A DNA stretch of 64,000 nucleotides from assembly GCF_009729545.1 (NCBI RefSeq), contig NZ_WFIY01000004.1, positions 1,400,001 to 1,464,000 of the forward strand, written 5' to 3'. The notes under the pieces were generated by a model that ran no database searches, had not been told where the DNA came from, and saw only the letters and a program-made list of their open reading frames with translations. This DNA is from Acidianus infernus. GTDB lineage: Archaea; Thermoproteota; Thermoprotei_A; Sulfolobales; Sulfolobaceae. The position numbers were made by a program, and so were the translations under genes. Below are positions 10,412 through 19,846 of this stretch, piece by piece; within the stretch, counting starts at the first letter, position 1; the number at the start of each line of letters is the position of its first letter.

Positions 10412-11846
10412 CCATGTATGGCCCATACCTTATGTACCCCTTTTGCCTATAGTATTCTCTTACTCCAATGCCAGAAAGAACGAGAATCTTTTTAGCGTCA
10501 AATTCCTCTAGTGAAATTCTTTCAGCTTCTTTGAGTAAAGCAGAACCGTAACCCTTATGTTGGTAAGCTTCATCTTTCTTTTCGCCTATAGGTACTTCTT
10601 CTCCATATACATGTAATTCTCTAACAATTGTTGTCTTCTCATCAATTTCTTTCCTATGCGAATTCCCTGGTTTCCTTAACCTCAGATAACCTATTATAAG
10701 TCCGTTATCGCTCTCGAACGATAAGAAAACTTCTGTACCTCCACTTGCCTCGTAAATTTCTTTATGTAGGGATATTCTATCGGGTTTTATCTTCCTATGT
10801 AGCCAAGCAACTCCAACTTCCCTATACCTTATTTCTTTAATTTCTATTCCCTTTTCTTCAGCTCTTTTCTCAACTAGTTCTCTTAAATTTCCCTTCTTAT
10901 TTCCTGCTAATATAATATTTGCTGGAATATCTCTCTGTATTCTCATAATCCTTACCCACTTTGGTATGTAACGGTACGCCTCAGAAATTATTTCAACTAA
11001 AGTATCAGTATCATAAGGAGTATACAATCCTCTTTTCCATAACTCTGCTAAGGGAGCAGTTTCAACTACGAGAGTAGGGTAAATTTTTAGCATATCAGGC
11101 ATAAAATCTGGATTAGCAAAAATTTCTTTTATTGTCTCTAAATCCTTATCTGGATCAGCCCCAGGTAAGCCTAACATTATATGATACACTATCTTAAACC
11201 CAGAGTCCTTTAGTATCCTAGTGGATTCGATACTATCCTTAACTGTGTGTCCCCTATTAACCCTCTTTAGGATATCGTCATAGATTGTTTGAACCCCCAA
11301 TTCAACTTTAGTTGCTCCAAGCCTAAGCATTTGGTTAGCATGCCACTCCTTGCCCCAATCGGGTTTAGTTTCTATAGTCATTCCAACACATCTAATTTGA
11401 GCGGTCTCATTTCTTAATTGCGCATCTTCCAGATACACAAATTTGCCTTTCTCTTTCTTTTTAGGAAAATTATTCATTGCCTCTAATGCGTTAGTAACAA
11501 ACCAGTCTTGATAATCTAAAGGCAAAGAAAGAAACGTCCCACCCATTATAATTAATTCCACCTTATTAGGAAAGTGACCATTCTCAAAGTACTGTGCTAG
11601 CCTAGATCTTACTTGACAGTAGGGATCAAAATTATTCTCTATAGCTCTCATCAAAGTGGGTTCTCTGCCATAATAACTTTGTGGAGTATTATACTCAACC
11701 CCTCCTGGACAGAAAATGCACTTACCATGAGGACATCTATGAGGATGAGTCATTATAGAAACTGGGGCTACTCCAGAAATTGTCCTAACTGGTTTTTTAA
11801 GCACAAAAAAATGTGTGTTTAAAAAATAATAAAAATACCTTATCAT
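10395..11846 (-). CDS. elp3: Elp3, tRNA wobble-uridine carboxymethylating radical SAM/acetyltransferase
   Basis: Archaeal Elp3 alone makes 5-carboxymethyluridine derivatives at U34 of tRNA. The radical SAM cluster motif is CPHGKCIFCPGG near residue 38, preceded by the family sequence KKPVRTISGVAPVSIMT. The C-terminal GNAT domain (about 370-483) has the acetyl-CoA-binding sequence QHKGYGSALLKEAERIS. At 483 aa it has a somewhat shorter N-terminus than many homologues. The gene starts inside the last codons of the upstream DUF5752 gene (4-base overlap), so the two are co-translated. Confidence 0.93.
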   Translation of the reverse strand: MIRYFYYFLNTHFFVLKKPVRTISGVAPVSIMTHPHRCPHGKCIFCPGGVEYNTPQSYYGREPTLMRAIENNFDPYCQVRSRLAQYFENGHFPNKVELIIMGGTFLSLPLDYQDWFVTNALEAMNNFPKKKEKGKFVYLEDAQLRNETAQIRCVGMTIETKPDWGKEWHANQMLRLGATKVELGVQTIYDDILKRVNRGHTVKDSIESTRILKDSGFKIVYHIMLGLPGADPDKDLETIKEIFANPDFMPDMLKIYPTLVVETAPLAELWKRGLYTPYDTDTLVEIISEAYRYIPKWVRIMRIQRDIPANIILAGNKKGNLRELVEKRAEEKGIEIKEIRYREVGVAWLHRKIKPDRISLHKEIYEASGGTEVFLSFESDNGLIIGYLRLRKPGNSHRKEIDEKTTIVRELHVYGEEVPIGEKKDEAYQHKGYGSALLKEAERISLEEFDAKKILVLSGIGVREYYRQKGYIRYGPYMAKQLA

Positions 11847-12151
11847 CTTACGTGCAATTTCTTTTCTTTTCTACTCGTTGTTTTAGGAAGCATTCTCGTT
11901 GAGTTCTTTAAAAACTTATATTCCTTTATCCTAGCTAATGCTTCTTCTGGTTTAGAAACGCCTTTCAGTATTTCTGCTAGCCCTTTTTCACCTATATAAT
12001 TCAACCAGGCCACTATATGCCCCTCCTTTAGATGGTACTCTAAAGCTGCGGGGTCATCTTTAGTCAGCCTTTCCATTTCCTTTTCTAGTTCTTCTACGTT
12101 ATGGGCTATGCCTATTACCTTATCATATGATTTAAAGTAGAAAGGTTCCAT
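11843..12151 (-). CDS. Small DUF5752-like protein in the elp3 operon
   Basis: The 102-aa protein contains EYHLKEGHIVAWLNYIGEKG, which resembles the core of DUF5752 proteins (a YH-x(n)-F/W-L pattern), as also seen twice in the larger protein at 53570-54226. The C-terminus is strongly basic and may contact RNA. It is translationally coupled to elp3. The function of DUF5752 is unknown; this operon position suggests, but does not show, a link with tRNA modification. Confidence 0.65.
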   Translation of the reverse strand: MEPFYFKSYDKVIGIAHNVEELEKEMERLTKDDPAALEYHLKEGHIVAWLNYIGEKGLAEILKGVSKPEEALARIKEYKFLKNSTRMLPKTTSRKEKKLHVR

Positions 12152-12177
12152 GTATAACTGGTTTTTCTAAAAAATTT

Positions 12178-13545
12178 TTAAGTCTCTTGGTTAATTGTTA
12201 CGTTTTCAAATACTTCCAATTCCTTCTTCTTAGTTTCTGGAATAAAGAACAGAGTGATTAAGCTTGAAATTAAAGCTATTAACGAATATATTCCAATCAT
12301 TGTAGCTAATCCATATTTAGCTAATAATAAAGGAAATGCCGTAGAAACTAATGCTGCTGATAATCTATCTGCACTAACGCTAATGGCCTGACTGGTACCT
12401 CTAATTTTTGTAGGAACTATCTCTGGGGTTACCATAGCAGAGCCTATTATTGAGGCTGGACCTATGGCTGAGAATAAATAGTTTAAAAGATAGAAAGTAA
12501 AACCTAGTAAGGCCGCCTCTCCTACTAACGACTTTGCTGCACATAAGGGATTAGGCGGAACTGCTATATGTAAACCAAAAAGGGAAGGATCATAAAGTAA
12601 GAGAAAATACATCATTAACCAGAAAGATACTCCAGCATATCCAATTACTATTAAAGGTTTCCTTCCTACCTTATCTATAGTGCTCATACATATTAATTGA
12701 CCAGGAATTCCTGCTGCAAATTGTGCAATGTAAGTAAATTCTATAGCAGAAATACCTAGATTACCTGCTATAACTATAGGCCCATAAACCGAAAAAGTCG
12801 AGGAATACATGTCGTAGAGCATCCATAGAATAGAAGAAGCAATTATAAGCAAAGTAGAAGATTTTAGCCTTTTTATGAAGGGAGTTGTATCTTTGACTAT
12901 TGTAAGTTTCTTACCAATCTCTTTTTCTATTCCTTTAATATCTTTTTCCAACGGCTTTACTCTACTTACGAATAATATAGTCTCGTATATTCTTCTCCTT
13001 AGGAAAATTACGGAAAAAGCAGGAACAGCACCGAATCCTAGTACAACCCTCCAAATTATGTAAGATGGCAAATGTAAAAGAATTAACATTTGTTCTACAA
13101 ACGCTGCAGCTACTGCACCTAATCCCCACATGAAGGCAAACGTTATAACCATAAGTTTGCCTCTATTTTCTGCTCTAGCATTTTCTGCAACTATTATCGG
13201 TGAAAGAACGTAATCTGCGCCTATTCCCATTCCAAGTATTAATCTTGATACGAATAATTCTGGAATATTTTCCGAGAATGCTTGTAATAAAGCACCTATG
13301 GTCATTAACGCTGTATCTATGCCATACATTATTTTCCTGCCTTGTTTATCTGCTATTATTCCAAAGAGTAATGCCGATAATGCTGCACCATAATAAGATG
13401 AAGCAATTATGAGACCTAAAGTAAGATTAACAAAATGAAAAGAAGAGGAAATAAAGTAATATGCAAGAGAGATTGAATAAAGATTATAACCATCAGTAAA
13501 AACTCCCATCCCTGAGACTAGAACATTCCTCCATTCAAGTCTCAT
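12178..13545 (-). CDS. Major facilitator superfamily transporter (metabolite:H+ symporter type)
   Basis: This integral membrane protein of 455 aa has twelve expected transmembrane segments. The N-terminal half has the MFS motif A form ADKQGRKIMYG near residue 66 and the later SRLILGMGIGADYVL. The C-terminal half has a matching DKVGRKPLIVIGYAG. The sequence FTDGYNLYSISL near residue 17 and the overall layout resemble the phosphate/organic-anion:H+ symporter branch. The substrate cannot be decided from sequence. It lies 26 bases upstream of the DUF5752-elp3 pair on the same strand, and may or may not share their transcript. Confidence 0.85.
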   Translation of the reverse strand: MRLEWRNVLVSGMGVFTDGYNLYSISLAYYFISSSFHFVNLTLGLIIASSYYGAALSALLFGIIADKQGRKIMYGIDTALMTIGALLQAFSENIPELFVSRLILGMGIGADYVLSPIIVAENARAENRGKLMVITFAFMWGLGAVAAAFVEQMLILLHLPSYIIWRVVLGFGAVPAFSVIFLRRRIYETILFVSRVKPLEKDIKGIEKEIGKKLTIVKDTTPFIKRLKSSTLLIIASSILWMLYDMYSSTFSVYGPIVIAGNLGISAIEFTYIAQFAAGIPGQLICMSTIDKVGRKPLIVIGYAGVSFWLMMYFLLLYDPSLFGLHIAVPPNPLCAAKSLVGEAALLGFTFYLLNYLFSAIGPASIIGSAMVTPEIVPTKIRGTSQAISVSADRLSAALVSTAFPLLLAKYGLATMIGIYSLIALISSLITLFFIPETKKKELEVFENVTINQET

Positions 13546-13634
13546 AAAATAAGTATATACTCAATATTTATAAATCTGAGTGTTTAACAATTCATGACAT
13601 AAGTCAAATATATTTTAATTGTAAAGAAATTCAG

Positions 13635-14225
13635 ATGGGAATGAAAGAGGATGAAATAAAGCTAATGAACATGAATGCTTACGAGTACATAGTACATAGG
13701 AGAAAACCGATAGAGATTAAAATGAATGAAAGCCCAGCAGGAGATATTGGTTGTGGATCTGGACAAAATTGTAAACTATTAAAAGGATTTGTCATATGCC
13801 TTGATATAGCGGAGAAACAGCTTAAGGAAGCTAAGAAAAGAGGCTGTGAAAATTTAATTCAAGCTGATATGGAGTTCCTTCCTTTTAGAGATTCTTCATT
13901 TAAACTTTTAATGTACATTGCTTCAATACATCAATTACCATCTCCAAATAACGCATTAGCTGAAGCAATGAGAGTGCTTAAAAAAGGTGGAAAGATAATT
14001 ATTACAGTTTGGCTAAGACAAATTAGATTTTTATTCAGAAAGGAAGTAATTGTAAAATCTAATATAAACGGTGTAGTCGTAATGAGGTATTATAGACTAT
14101 ACTGGCCTTGGGAGCTAAAAAAGATATGCGAGAAAAGGGGATTCGTAACTTTAGACTACAAGGTTTACAGAAATAGAGCTATATTGCCTAATAATGCAAT
14201 TTATATAGGGTATAAAAATACTTGA
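13635..14225 (+). CDS. Class I SAM methyltransferase, Trm9-like
   Basis: The 196-aa protein has the SAM-binding motif I as GDIGCGSGQNCKLL near residue 36. It has the acidic motif II in VICLDIAEKQL, motif III in QADMEFLPF, and IASIHQLPSPNNALAEAMRVLKKGG near residue 97. The IHxL...RVLKxGG stretch resembles Trm9/ALKBH8-type methyltransferases, which methylate carboxymethyluridine at tRNA position 34. Elp3, which makes that substrate, is encoded only 2 kb away, so a shared wobble-uridine pathway is plausible. A general small-molecule methyltransferase cannot be excluded. Confidence 0.7.
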   Translation: MGMKEDEIKLMNMNAYEYIVHRRKPIEIKMNESPAGDIGCGSGQNCKLLKGFVICLDIAEKQLKEAKKRGCENLIQADMEFLPFRDSSFKLLMYIASIHQLPSPNNALAEAMRVLKKGGKIIITVWLRQIRFLFRKEVIVKSNINGVVVMRYYRLYWPWELKKICEKRGFVTLDYKVYRNRAILPNNAIYIGYKNT

Positions 14226-14316
14226 CTCCCAAGGTTAAGGCTTTCAATCTTTTGTACATTTATATAGCTCTATTTCTTTTCATTAAAAATAATAGACTGA
14301 TATCCTTTATTCACCT

Positions 14317-14790
14317 ATGGATAATGAAATAAAAAAATGGATCCAAGAGTTAGGCTTAATGATAAATGTCCCACCACAAGCAAAGGAACCATTCCACGTT
14401 GTAATGTATCCTCCTCAAGGTGGAGGACCTACATTAGAAGTAGTAAGACCACCTAATCAAAACCTATACATAGTGATTATGGGAGTAGGAATACATGAAA
14501 TACATCAAAATGCCTTAAAGGAGATGAAAGAAGATGAAAGAAGAAAGTTCCTTAACGAACTAAAATACGATTTATTAAAAATGGGCGTAGATATAATTTT
14601 CATGCCAGTTGGACAAGAGATACCAAGCGCAATTCAAGTATCGAGAGTTCTATTGCCAGATAACCTTACTGCAAACGAGTTCGTAAATGCTGTATACATA
14701 GTAAGGAATGCGGGCCTCTATATTATATTCAAATTCTCTGATACTTTCGGTACACCTCAGGGTAAAGGAGGAAATATTAGATATATCTAA
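14317..14790 (+). CDS. DUF2299 family protein
   Basis: The 157-aa soluble protein matches what I know of the archaeal DUF2299 family. It has an N-terminal helix (DNEIKKWIQELGL), then beta-rich segments with FHVVMYPPQGGGPTLEVVRP, and a helical centre rich in charged residues. No enzymatic motif is visible. The pattern resembles small chaperone-like domains, but function is unknown. Its stop converges with the 3' end of the hydratase-like gene (4-base overlap). Confidence 0.7.
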   Translation: MDNEIKKWIQELGLMINVPPQAKEPFHVVMYPPQGGGPTLEVVRPPNQNLYIVIMGVGIHEIHQNALKEMKEDERRKFLNELKYDLLKMGVDIIFMPVGQEIPSAIQVSRVLLPDNLTANEFVNAVYIVRNAGLYIIFKFSDTFGTPQGKGGNIRYI

Positions 14791-15383
14791 ACCATTTTTA
14801 CACTTATAGTTTTCTTTCCTTCTACTCTTATTTTGTCTCCTTTAGATATTTTATAAGGCCCGAGAAAAGCCCCTAACGCTACGTATCCTTCCATAAAATC
14901 CTTAATTAAACTTTGCGGAGAATATGTAGGAGATCCAGTAGCTATATATTTATCGTTTATGAATAACTTGAAAGAACCATAAGGAGGCTCGATTTCTTTA
15001 CCAACAAAGAGCCTTCCGGCAAAAGCATCGTCTGCTATAATATATTGTGCAGGCAAATCCCATGTTTTGAATCTTGTAGCAGGAATTTCTAAACCTAAAT
15101 AAACCTTTGAAATCCTTCCACTTTTAACTAGTGCTATTAACTCAACCTCTACTTTATGAGTTTTAAACCACAATTCTACATCTTCGCTAGACGTAATCAT
15201 AGCCTTAGTTAAAACTCCTATAATACCACCTTTCGCAATTTTATACCCTCCTAAACCTTCATAATCTATAAGCATCTTAGAGAATTCTTCACCAACTTTT
15301 TTGCCTTCTTCTTCCGTAAGTGGAAATGGGTCTATTTCTTTCCTTTCCTTATATGCCTGGAAGAGTTGTTCTGCCTTTTCCAT
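14787..15383 (-). CDS. 2-keto-4-pentenoate hydratase-like protein (FAH superfamily, MhpD type)
   Basis: The 198-aa protein resembles MhpD/HpcG hydratases and related decarboxylases of the fumarylacetoacetate hydrolase superfamily. The N-terminus reads PLTEEEGKKVGEEFSKML and then GYKIAKGG. The middle has VEVELIALV, where superfamily members place metal-binding acids. Near the C-terminus FKLFINDKYIATGSPTYSP matches the family's 'G-x4-G' region. It is shorter than the usual 260 aa. It is transcribed divergently from the molybdopterin oxidoreductase, with starts 40 bases apart. The substrate is unknown, though aromatic ring-cleavage products are typical for the family. Confidence 0.65.
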   Translation of the reverse strand: MEKAEQLFQAYKERKEIDPFPLTEEEGKKVGEEFSKMLIDYEGLGGYKIAKGGIIGVLTKAMITSSEDVELWFKTHKVEVELIALVKSGRISKVYLGLEIPATRFKTWDLPAQYIIADDAFAGRLFVGKEIEPPYGSFKLFINDKYIATGSPTYSPQSLIKDFMEGYVALGAFLGPYKISKGDKIRVEGKKTISVKMV

Positions 15384-15423
15384 AATAAGGAAAAGATTAA
15401 AAGCAATTTATAATATTATCTTT

Positions 15424-17172
15424 ATGATCGCTTGTACAAGAGATTGTTACGATACTTGTATATTTGACTCTAATTATAAACCCTTGGATATCTTCCCAAT
15501 TAACGGTTTTACTTGCTCCAGGGGTATTGCAGACTTAAAAAGAAATTCAATTAATAGAATAAAATCTGCTTATTATGAAGGAAAGGAAATTACAGTAGAA
15601 GAAGGAATAAGAATTCTAGCCAAGAAAATAAGGGAAATAAAACCTGAAGAAATACTTCATATAGATTACGATGGGAACCAAGGGTTATTAACGTGGTATT
15701 ATCCAGCAAGGCTTTGGAATTATCTAGGCAGTGCTTCAACAGATTACTCAATATGTAGTGCAGAAGGACATGAAGCAATTAAAGCCCATTATGGAAGTAG
15801 TTTTGGCGCATTGCCAGAAGATTTTGTTAAATTTTCTTCGGTAGTTTTCTGGGGTAGTGAGGCTTCTATTAGCTTTATTCACGGATGGAAAATTCTTAAA
15901 GATAAATATAAAGTAACTATAGACGTAAGAAAAAGCGAAACAGCAAAAAGAAGTGATAAATATTATATTATAAAACCCGGTTCTGATGTTTACCTTGCTA
16001 TAGGAATATTGAAGAAACTTGTAGAAAAGGGAAGAATACATAATGCTGAATTGCAAGATAAAGTTGTTTCTTTCAATTACTCGCTGATAGAAGAAGCTAC
16101 TTCTTTGAAAGAGAAGGACATAGAAGATCTAGCGGATTTTTACTTTAATGAAAAACCTTTAACAATAATTGGATTTGCCCTAGGAAGAAGTTTAAACGGA
16201 GGTTACGCAATAGGTGTAATTTCTCTTATACCTGGATTACTAAATATAGAAAACGGATTTTTCTATTCTAATAGCCAAGGATGGGGAATAGATTTTGATT
16301 ACCTTAGAGGAACTCACTTGTATAAACCTAGAAAGATTATCAGCATGGGCGAAGTAGGAGATAGAATAAACGAGTTCAAAATAATCTTTGTCTGGAATTC
16401 TAATCCATTGCATTCTCTTCCAGGAGGAGATAAAATTATAGAGGCGGTTAATGATGGAAGAGTTTTTCTAGTAGTACATGATCCTTTCTGGTCCGAGACT
16501 GCTAAGCTAGCCAACCTAGTTTTCCCAGGGTTAACTTTCCTAGAGAAAGAAGATGTAGTATACAGTTATTGGCACAATTATCTTGTTTATAACGAGCCCA
16601 TAATTAATAATTCTTTAGGAATTAGTGAAGTTAATTTAATGCATAAAATTGCCAGAGAATTGAAAATTTCGGAGGATTTTATATTTGAAGATCCGTGGAA
16701 GGCAGTAGAAGTGTCCTTAAGAAATACCGGAATCTCTGTAGAAGAACTAAAAAGGAGAAAGGTCGTTAAAATTTCGCCTAAGGTTACAAGAAAGTTTTCT
16801 ATAGAGCCTTTTCCAAAGCCGGATAACCTGGAATTTCCTCAAGGAGAATTTCTTGTTTATTCTTCTCATCCTAATTATACTAATAGTCAATTTAAAGAGA
16901 TATATGGCGAGAGAAAGCCTATAGTCTTTAATTCAAAATTTGAAGGAGAAGGAATCTTATATTCAGAAAAGGGACAAGTAAGAGTAATATTTAAAAAATC
17001 CGAGGATCTACCATCTGGTGTCTATTTCTTATTTAAATCATCACTCTTTGACCTAGACGGAAAACCTATAAATTCTATAATAAATGGAAAGAAGGGCAAA
17101 TTCGGAGGAACTCCGTTACTTAATATTAAAGTTCAAGCAAAGCCTGTTAAGCTGTTTACTTTAAATTTCTAA
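15424..17172 (+). CDS. Molybdopterin (bis-MGD) oxidoreductase with N-terminal [4Fe-4S] site
   Basis: The protein starts MIACTRDCYDTC and continues to FTCSRG, giving the CxxxCxxxC...C iron-sulfur site of the DMSO-reductase superfamily. An ATG at 15424 puts this site at the very N-terminus; a longer open frame from 15301 runs into the divergent gene and is rejected. Downstream is the typical four-domain enzyme with YSICSAEGHEA near residue 118 and a molybdopterin dinucleotide domain near the C-terminus (FGGTPLLNI). At 582 aa it is short for the family (650-800). No export signal is seen, so it is probably cytoplasmic. The substrate is unknown; formate, thiosulfate or sulfur compounds are possible. 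Confidence 0.82.
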   Translation: MIACTRDCYDTCIFDSNYKPLDIFPINGFTCSRGIADLKRNSINRIKSAYYEGKEITVEEGIRILAKKIREIKPEEILHIDYDGNQGLLTWYYPARLWNYLGSASTDYSICSAEGHEAIKAHYGSSFGALPEDFVKFSSVVFWGSEASISFIHGWKILKDKYKVTIDVRKSETAKRSDKYYIIKPGSDVYLAIGILKKLVEKGRIHNAELQDKVVSFNYSLIEEATSLKEKDIEDLADFYFNEKPLTIIGFALGRSLNGGYAIGVISLIPGLLNIENGFFYSNSQGWGIDFDYLRGTHLYKPRKIISMGEVGDRINEFKIIFVWNSNPLHSLPGGDKIIEAVNDGRVFLVVHDPFWSETAKLANLVFPGLTFLEKEDVVYSYWHNYLVYNEPIINNSLGISEVNLMHKIARELKISEDFIFEDPWKAVEVSLRNTGISVEELKRRKVVKISPKVTRKFSIEPFPKPDNLEFPQGEFLVYSSHPNYTNSQFKEIYGERKPIVFNSKFEGEGILYSEKGQVRVIFKKSEDLPSGVYFLFKSSLFDLDGKPINSIINGKKGKFGGTPLLNIKVQAKPVKLFTLNF

Positions 17173-17199
17173 CTAAAGGAGCCCTTTTATTGATCCTAA

Positions 17200-18450
17200 G
17201 TGATAAGGACAGACTCTAAGTGGATGTTCTCAGCCTTATTATTTGGAGTCGTTTCGTTACCTATTTCTACTTTATTAAGCCTAGAAATCCTAAACTTAGG
17301 AGGAAATACTATAGATGTTGATTATGCAATATCGCTTTCTAATGCTGTCCTAATACCTGCATCTTTATTTTGGGGATATGCATCTGACAGATTTGATATA
17401 AGAAGTATAATACTAATAGGCTTTGGAGCTTCAAGTGTTTCGTTATATTTAATGGCATTAGCATGTTCTATTATTTTACTAATAATTTTATATGCAATAT
17501 TCACTTTCTTCTCTGTATCTTACTCTACTCCAATGAATTTGCTGGTAATGGAAACTACAGAAAAAAGTAGATGGGCAGAAAGCTTTTCTAAACTTTCAAT
17601 GCTAACTTCAATAGGAAATCTAGTAGGGCTAATATTGTCTACAATACTCGTGATTTTCATACATATATATGAGATTTACATCGTGCTTTCGGTATTCTCA
17701 ATAGCGGCTTTCATTTCAGCTTATCTTTTTACGCCAAGAGTTTTCATGGGAATAGAAAGAGTTTCAATAGTTCATCATAAGGAATCTTTCTTTACTAGAC
17801 TAAAAATGCATCCATTATTTTTCGTTCATATACCTCCAAATTTACATAATTTCAAAATGTTTAGATTATCTAGGCTTCTTAAGAAGCCAATTAATTATTT
17901 ACCGCTTCTTTACTTAGCAATATTTATCTTTTACATCTCTAGTGGATTATTCAATACATTATATCCTGTTAGTCTTTATACTAAAGGTCTAGATAAGTCT
18001 ATAGTACTAGGTATAATAACAGAAGGAATGATTGCTGAAATACTCACATTTCATTTAATTGGAAAATATTTAGAAAAGAAGGATGAAAGAGAAACCAGCT
18101 TTAGAGCTTTATTATTAAGAGGAAGTAGTTACATAGCTATGGGAATTTCCATAATTTTGCCTGCATCATTTACAGAAATACTTGGAATGCTATTTTATCC
18201 TTTAGCAGCAGGGGTAGCTTTTTCTGCTTATTATTCGGCATCAAATACACTAATTTTTAAGGCAATAGGCGGTAGAAACCAAGGTAGAAGCCTTGGTGTA
18301 TATAGTACTTTAGTGGGAGTAGCGCTATTCCTAGGTTCTTTTGCCTCAGGCTTTATTTCTACAAAGTTTGGATTTACTACTAACTTCGCAATAGCGGGTA
18401 TATTACTATTTATATCGGCATTTATATTCAAAATGCTAGAAGAAGGATAA
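17200..18450 (+). CDS. MFS transporter
   Basis: This membrane protein of 416 aa has about twelve hydrophobic segments in two halves of six. After the second segment WGYASDRFDIRSIIL matches the cytoplasmic loop 2-3 motif of MFS proteins. A long basic cytoplasmic loop (about residues 180-235) separates the halves. It starts with GTG 27 bases after the molybdopterin oxidoreductase stop, so the two probably form one operon and the transporter may carry a substrate or product of that enzyme. The substrate is not predictable. Confidence 0.75.
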   Translation: MIRTDSKWMFSALLFGVVSLPISTLLSLEILNLGGNTIDVDYAISLSNAVLIPASLFWGYASDRFDIRSIILIGFGASSVSLYLMALACSIILLIILYAIFTFFSVSYSTPMNLLVMETTEKSRWAESFSKLSMLTSIGNLVGLILSTILVIFIHIYEIYIVLSVFSIAAFISAYLFTPRVFMGIERVSIVHHKESFFTRLKMHPLFFVHIPPNLHNFKMFRLSRLLKKPINYLPLLYLAIFIFYISSGLFNTLYPVSLYTKGLDKSIVLGIITEGMIAEILTFHLIGKYLEKKDERETSFRALLLRGSSYIAMGISIILPASFTEILGMLFYPLAAGVAFSAYYSASNTLIFKAIGGRNQGRSLGVYSTLVGVALFLGSFASGFISTKFGFTTNFAIAGILLFISAFIFKMLEEG

Positions 18451-18541
18451 TTTAAATTGTTTTATCTTATTTCCTTTAATGTAACTATTTTTTAATTATA
18501 ATGACAAAATTCTTAAATAGTAAATTTACGACAGACTTTCA

Positions 18542-19465
18542 ATGACCGGAGAAATTAAACTAATGTTTGTCACAGACTTACACGGATCAGAAATAGCCTA
18601 TAGAAAAGCATTAAATGCGGCAAAGATGCATAACGTTAATTACCTAATTATAGGTGGAGATATAACCTCTAAAAATATTGTATTTATAGAAAGAAGTGGA
18701 GATAAATATTATTTTAATGATAATGAAGTAGATATAAAAACTGTTTATGAGGATGCAAGAAAATATGGATACTATATTCACGTTGCTAGTAAAGATGAAA
18801 TACAGAAAATTCTGGAAAATAAAGAATTCTTTGAATCTGTAAAGAGAACTTTAATAGAAAAACAAATAGATAACTGGATTAAGATAGCTGAAGAAAAATT
18901 AACTGGAACTAATATAAAGGTATTCTGGAGTTACGGTAACGATGATCCGTTATATCTAGATGAGGTATTTTCTAAATATAACATAAGAGATGAGGGAATA
19001 TTTGAACTTGAAGAAGGAAAGACAAATACTCTGTATTTAATTTCTTATGGGTACGTTAATCCTACGCCTTTTAAAAGTTATAGGGAAGAGCCAGATTCTA
19101 CAATTTATATAAAAGGAGAAGATTACTTAAGGAAAATAGACGATCCAGAAAGAGCTATATTAAACTTTCATGCTCCACCATATAATACTAAATTAGATAT
19201 TGCCATAATCGATGGTAAGAAAAGAGAACATGTAGGATCTAGAGGAGTTAGAGATTTAATCGAAAAATATAGACCTTTACTTGGCTTACATGGTCACATA
19301 ATAGAGTCTCCTGCAACTGATAAGATTAAAAATACGATAGTTGTCAACCCTGGAAGTTTAGCCTATGAGGGATTGTTAAAATATTCAATAATAGTAATAG
19401 AAAGAAAACTTGAAGGTTTGCTTGTTAAATATAAAATAAAAGGAGCTGCTATCTTGTCTGGATGA
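18542..19465 (+). CDS. Calcineurin-like metallophosphoesterase
   Basis: The 307-aa protein has the dimetal phosphoesterase motifs in order: DLHGSE near residue 12 (D-x-H), GGDITSK near 39 (GGD), YGNDDP near 143 (GND/E), NFHAPPYNT near 208 and GLHGHIIES near 246 (GHxH type). It is cytosolic. Similar Sulfolobales proteins are annotated as phosphohydrolases without a known substrate; a nucleotide or phospho-metabolite is possible. Its own promoter lies about 30 bases upstream (TATA-like sequence at about 18513-18522). It converges on the DUF1634 gene with no gap. Confidence 0.8.
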   Translation: MTGEIKLMFVTDLHGSEIAYRKALNAAKMHNVNYLIIGGDITSKNIVFIERSGDKYYFNDNEVDIKTVYEDARKYGYYIHVASKDEIQKILENKEFFESVKRTLIEKQIDNWIKIAEEKLTGTNIKVFWSYGNDDPLYLDEVFSKYNIRDEGIFELEEGKTNTLYLISYGYVNPTPFKSYREEPDSTIYIKGEDYLRKIDDPERAILNFHAPPYNTKLDIAIIDGKKREHVGSRGVRDLIEKYRPLLGLHGHIIESPATDKIKNTIVVNPGSLAYEGLLKYSIIVIERKLEGLLVKYKIKGAAILSG

Positions 19466-19846
19466 CTATTTTATAATAGAAGGTAAGAATAATATTGCAA
19501 ATACCAAGTTGAATAGAACTATTATCGTTAGAATAATATAGAGCTTATTTTTTTCGTAAGCAAAATACGCTAATGCTAACGCAGTTCTTAGTATTGGAAC
19601 TGAAACAAGGACTATTAAACCTAAGTATATGAACGAAAGCCCACTTATGTTTGTAAATCCTTTTATTATATAATTAATATTAGCTATTGACGAGTTAACA
19701 TATGAAGTTCTAGAGAAAAGTACAGACTCTGAGTAATTGCATGCATGACCTTCTATCAATATTAGAATTACTCCTAGTGCGACGAGAGATATGCTTAATA
19801 TTACTCCTATTCTCATTATCATTCCAGTTATGTAATCTAGATCCAT
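19466..19846 (-). CDS. DUF1634 membrane protein
   Basis: The 126-aa protein has three hydrophobic segments, with DLDYITGMIMRIGVILSISL at the N-terminus as in DUF1634. Proteins of this family are almost always encoded beside TauE/SafE-type anion exporters, as here, where the two genes overlap by one base. It is probably an accessory membrane subunit. The exact role is unknown. Confidence 0.8.
   Translation of the reverse strand: MDLDYITGMIMRIGVILSISLVALGVILILIEGHACNYSESVLFSRTSYVNSSIANINYIIKGFTNISGLSFIYLGLIVLVSVPILRTALALAYFAYEKNKLYIILTIIVLFNLVFAILFLPSIIK

Noticed and set aside
15301..15423. Upstream extension of the molybdopterin oxidoreductase
   Set aside because: The extension is antisense to the hydratase-like gene; the iron-sulfur motif starts four residues after the ATG at 15424, as expected for the family.
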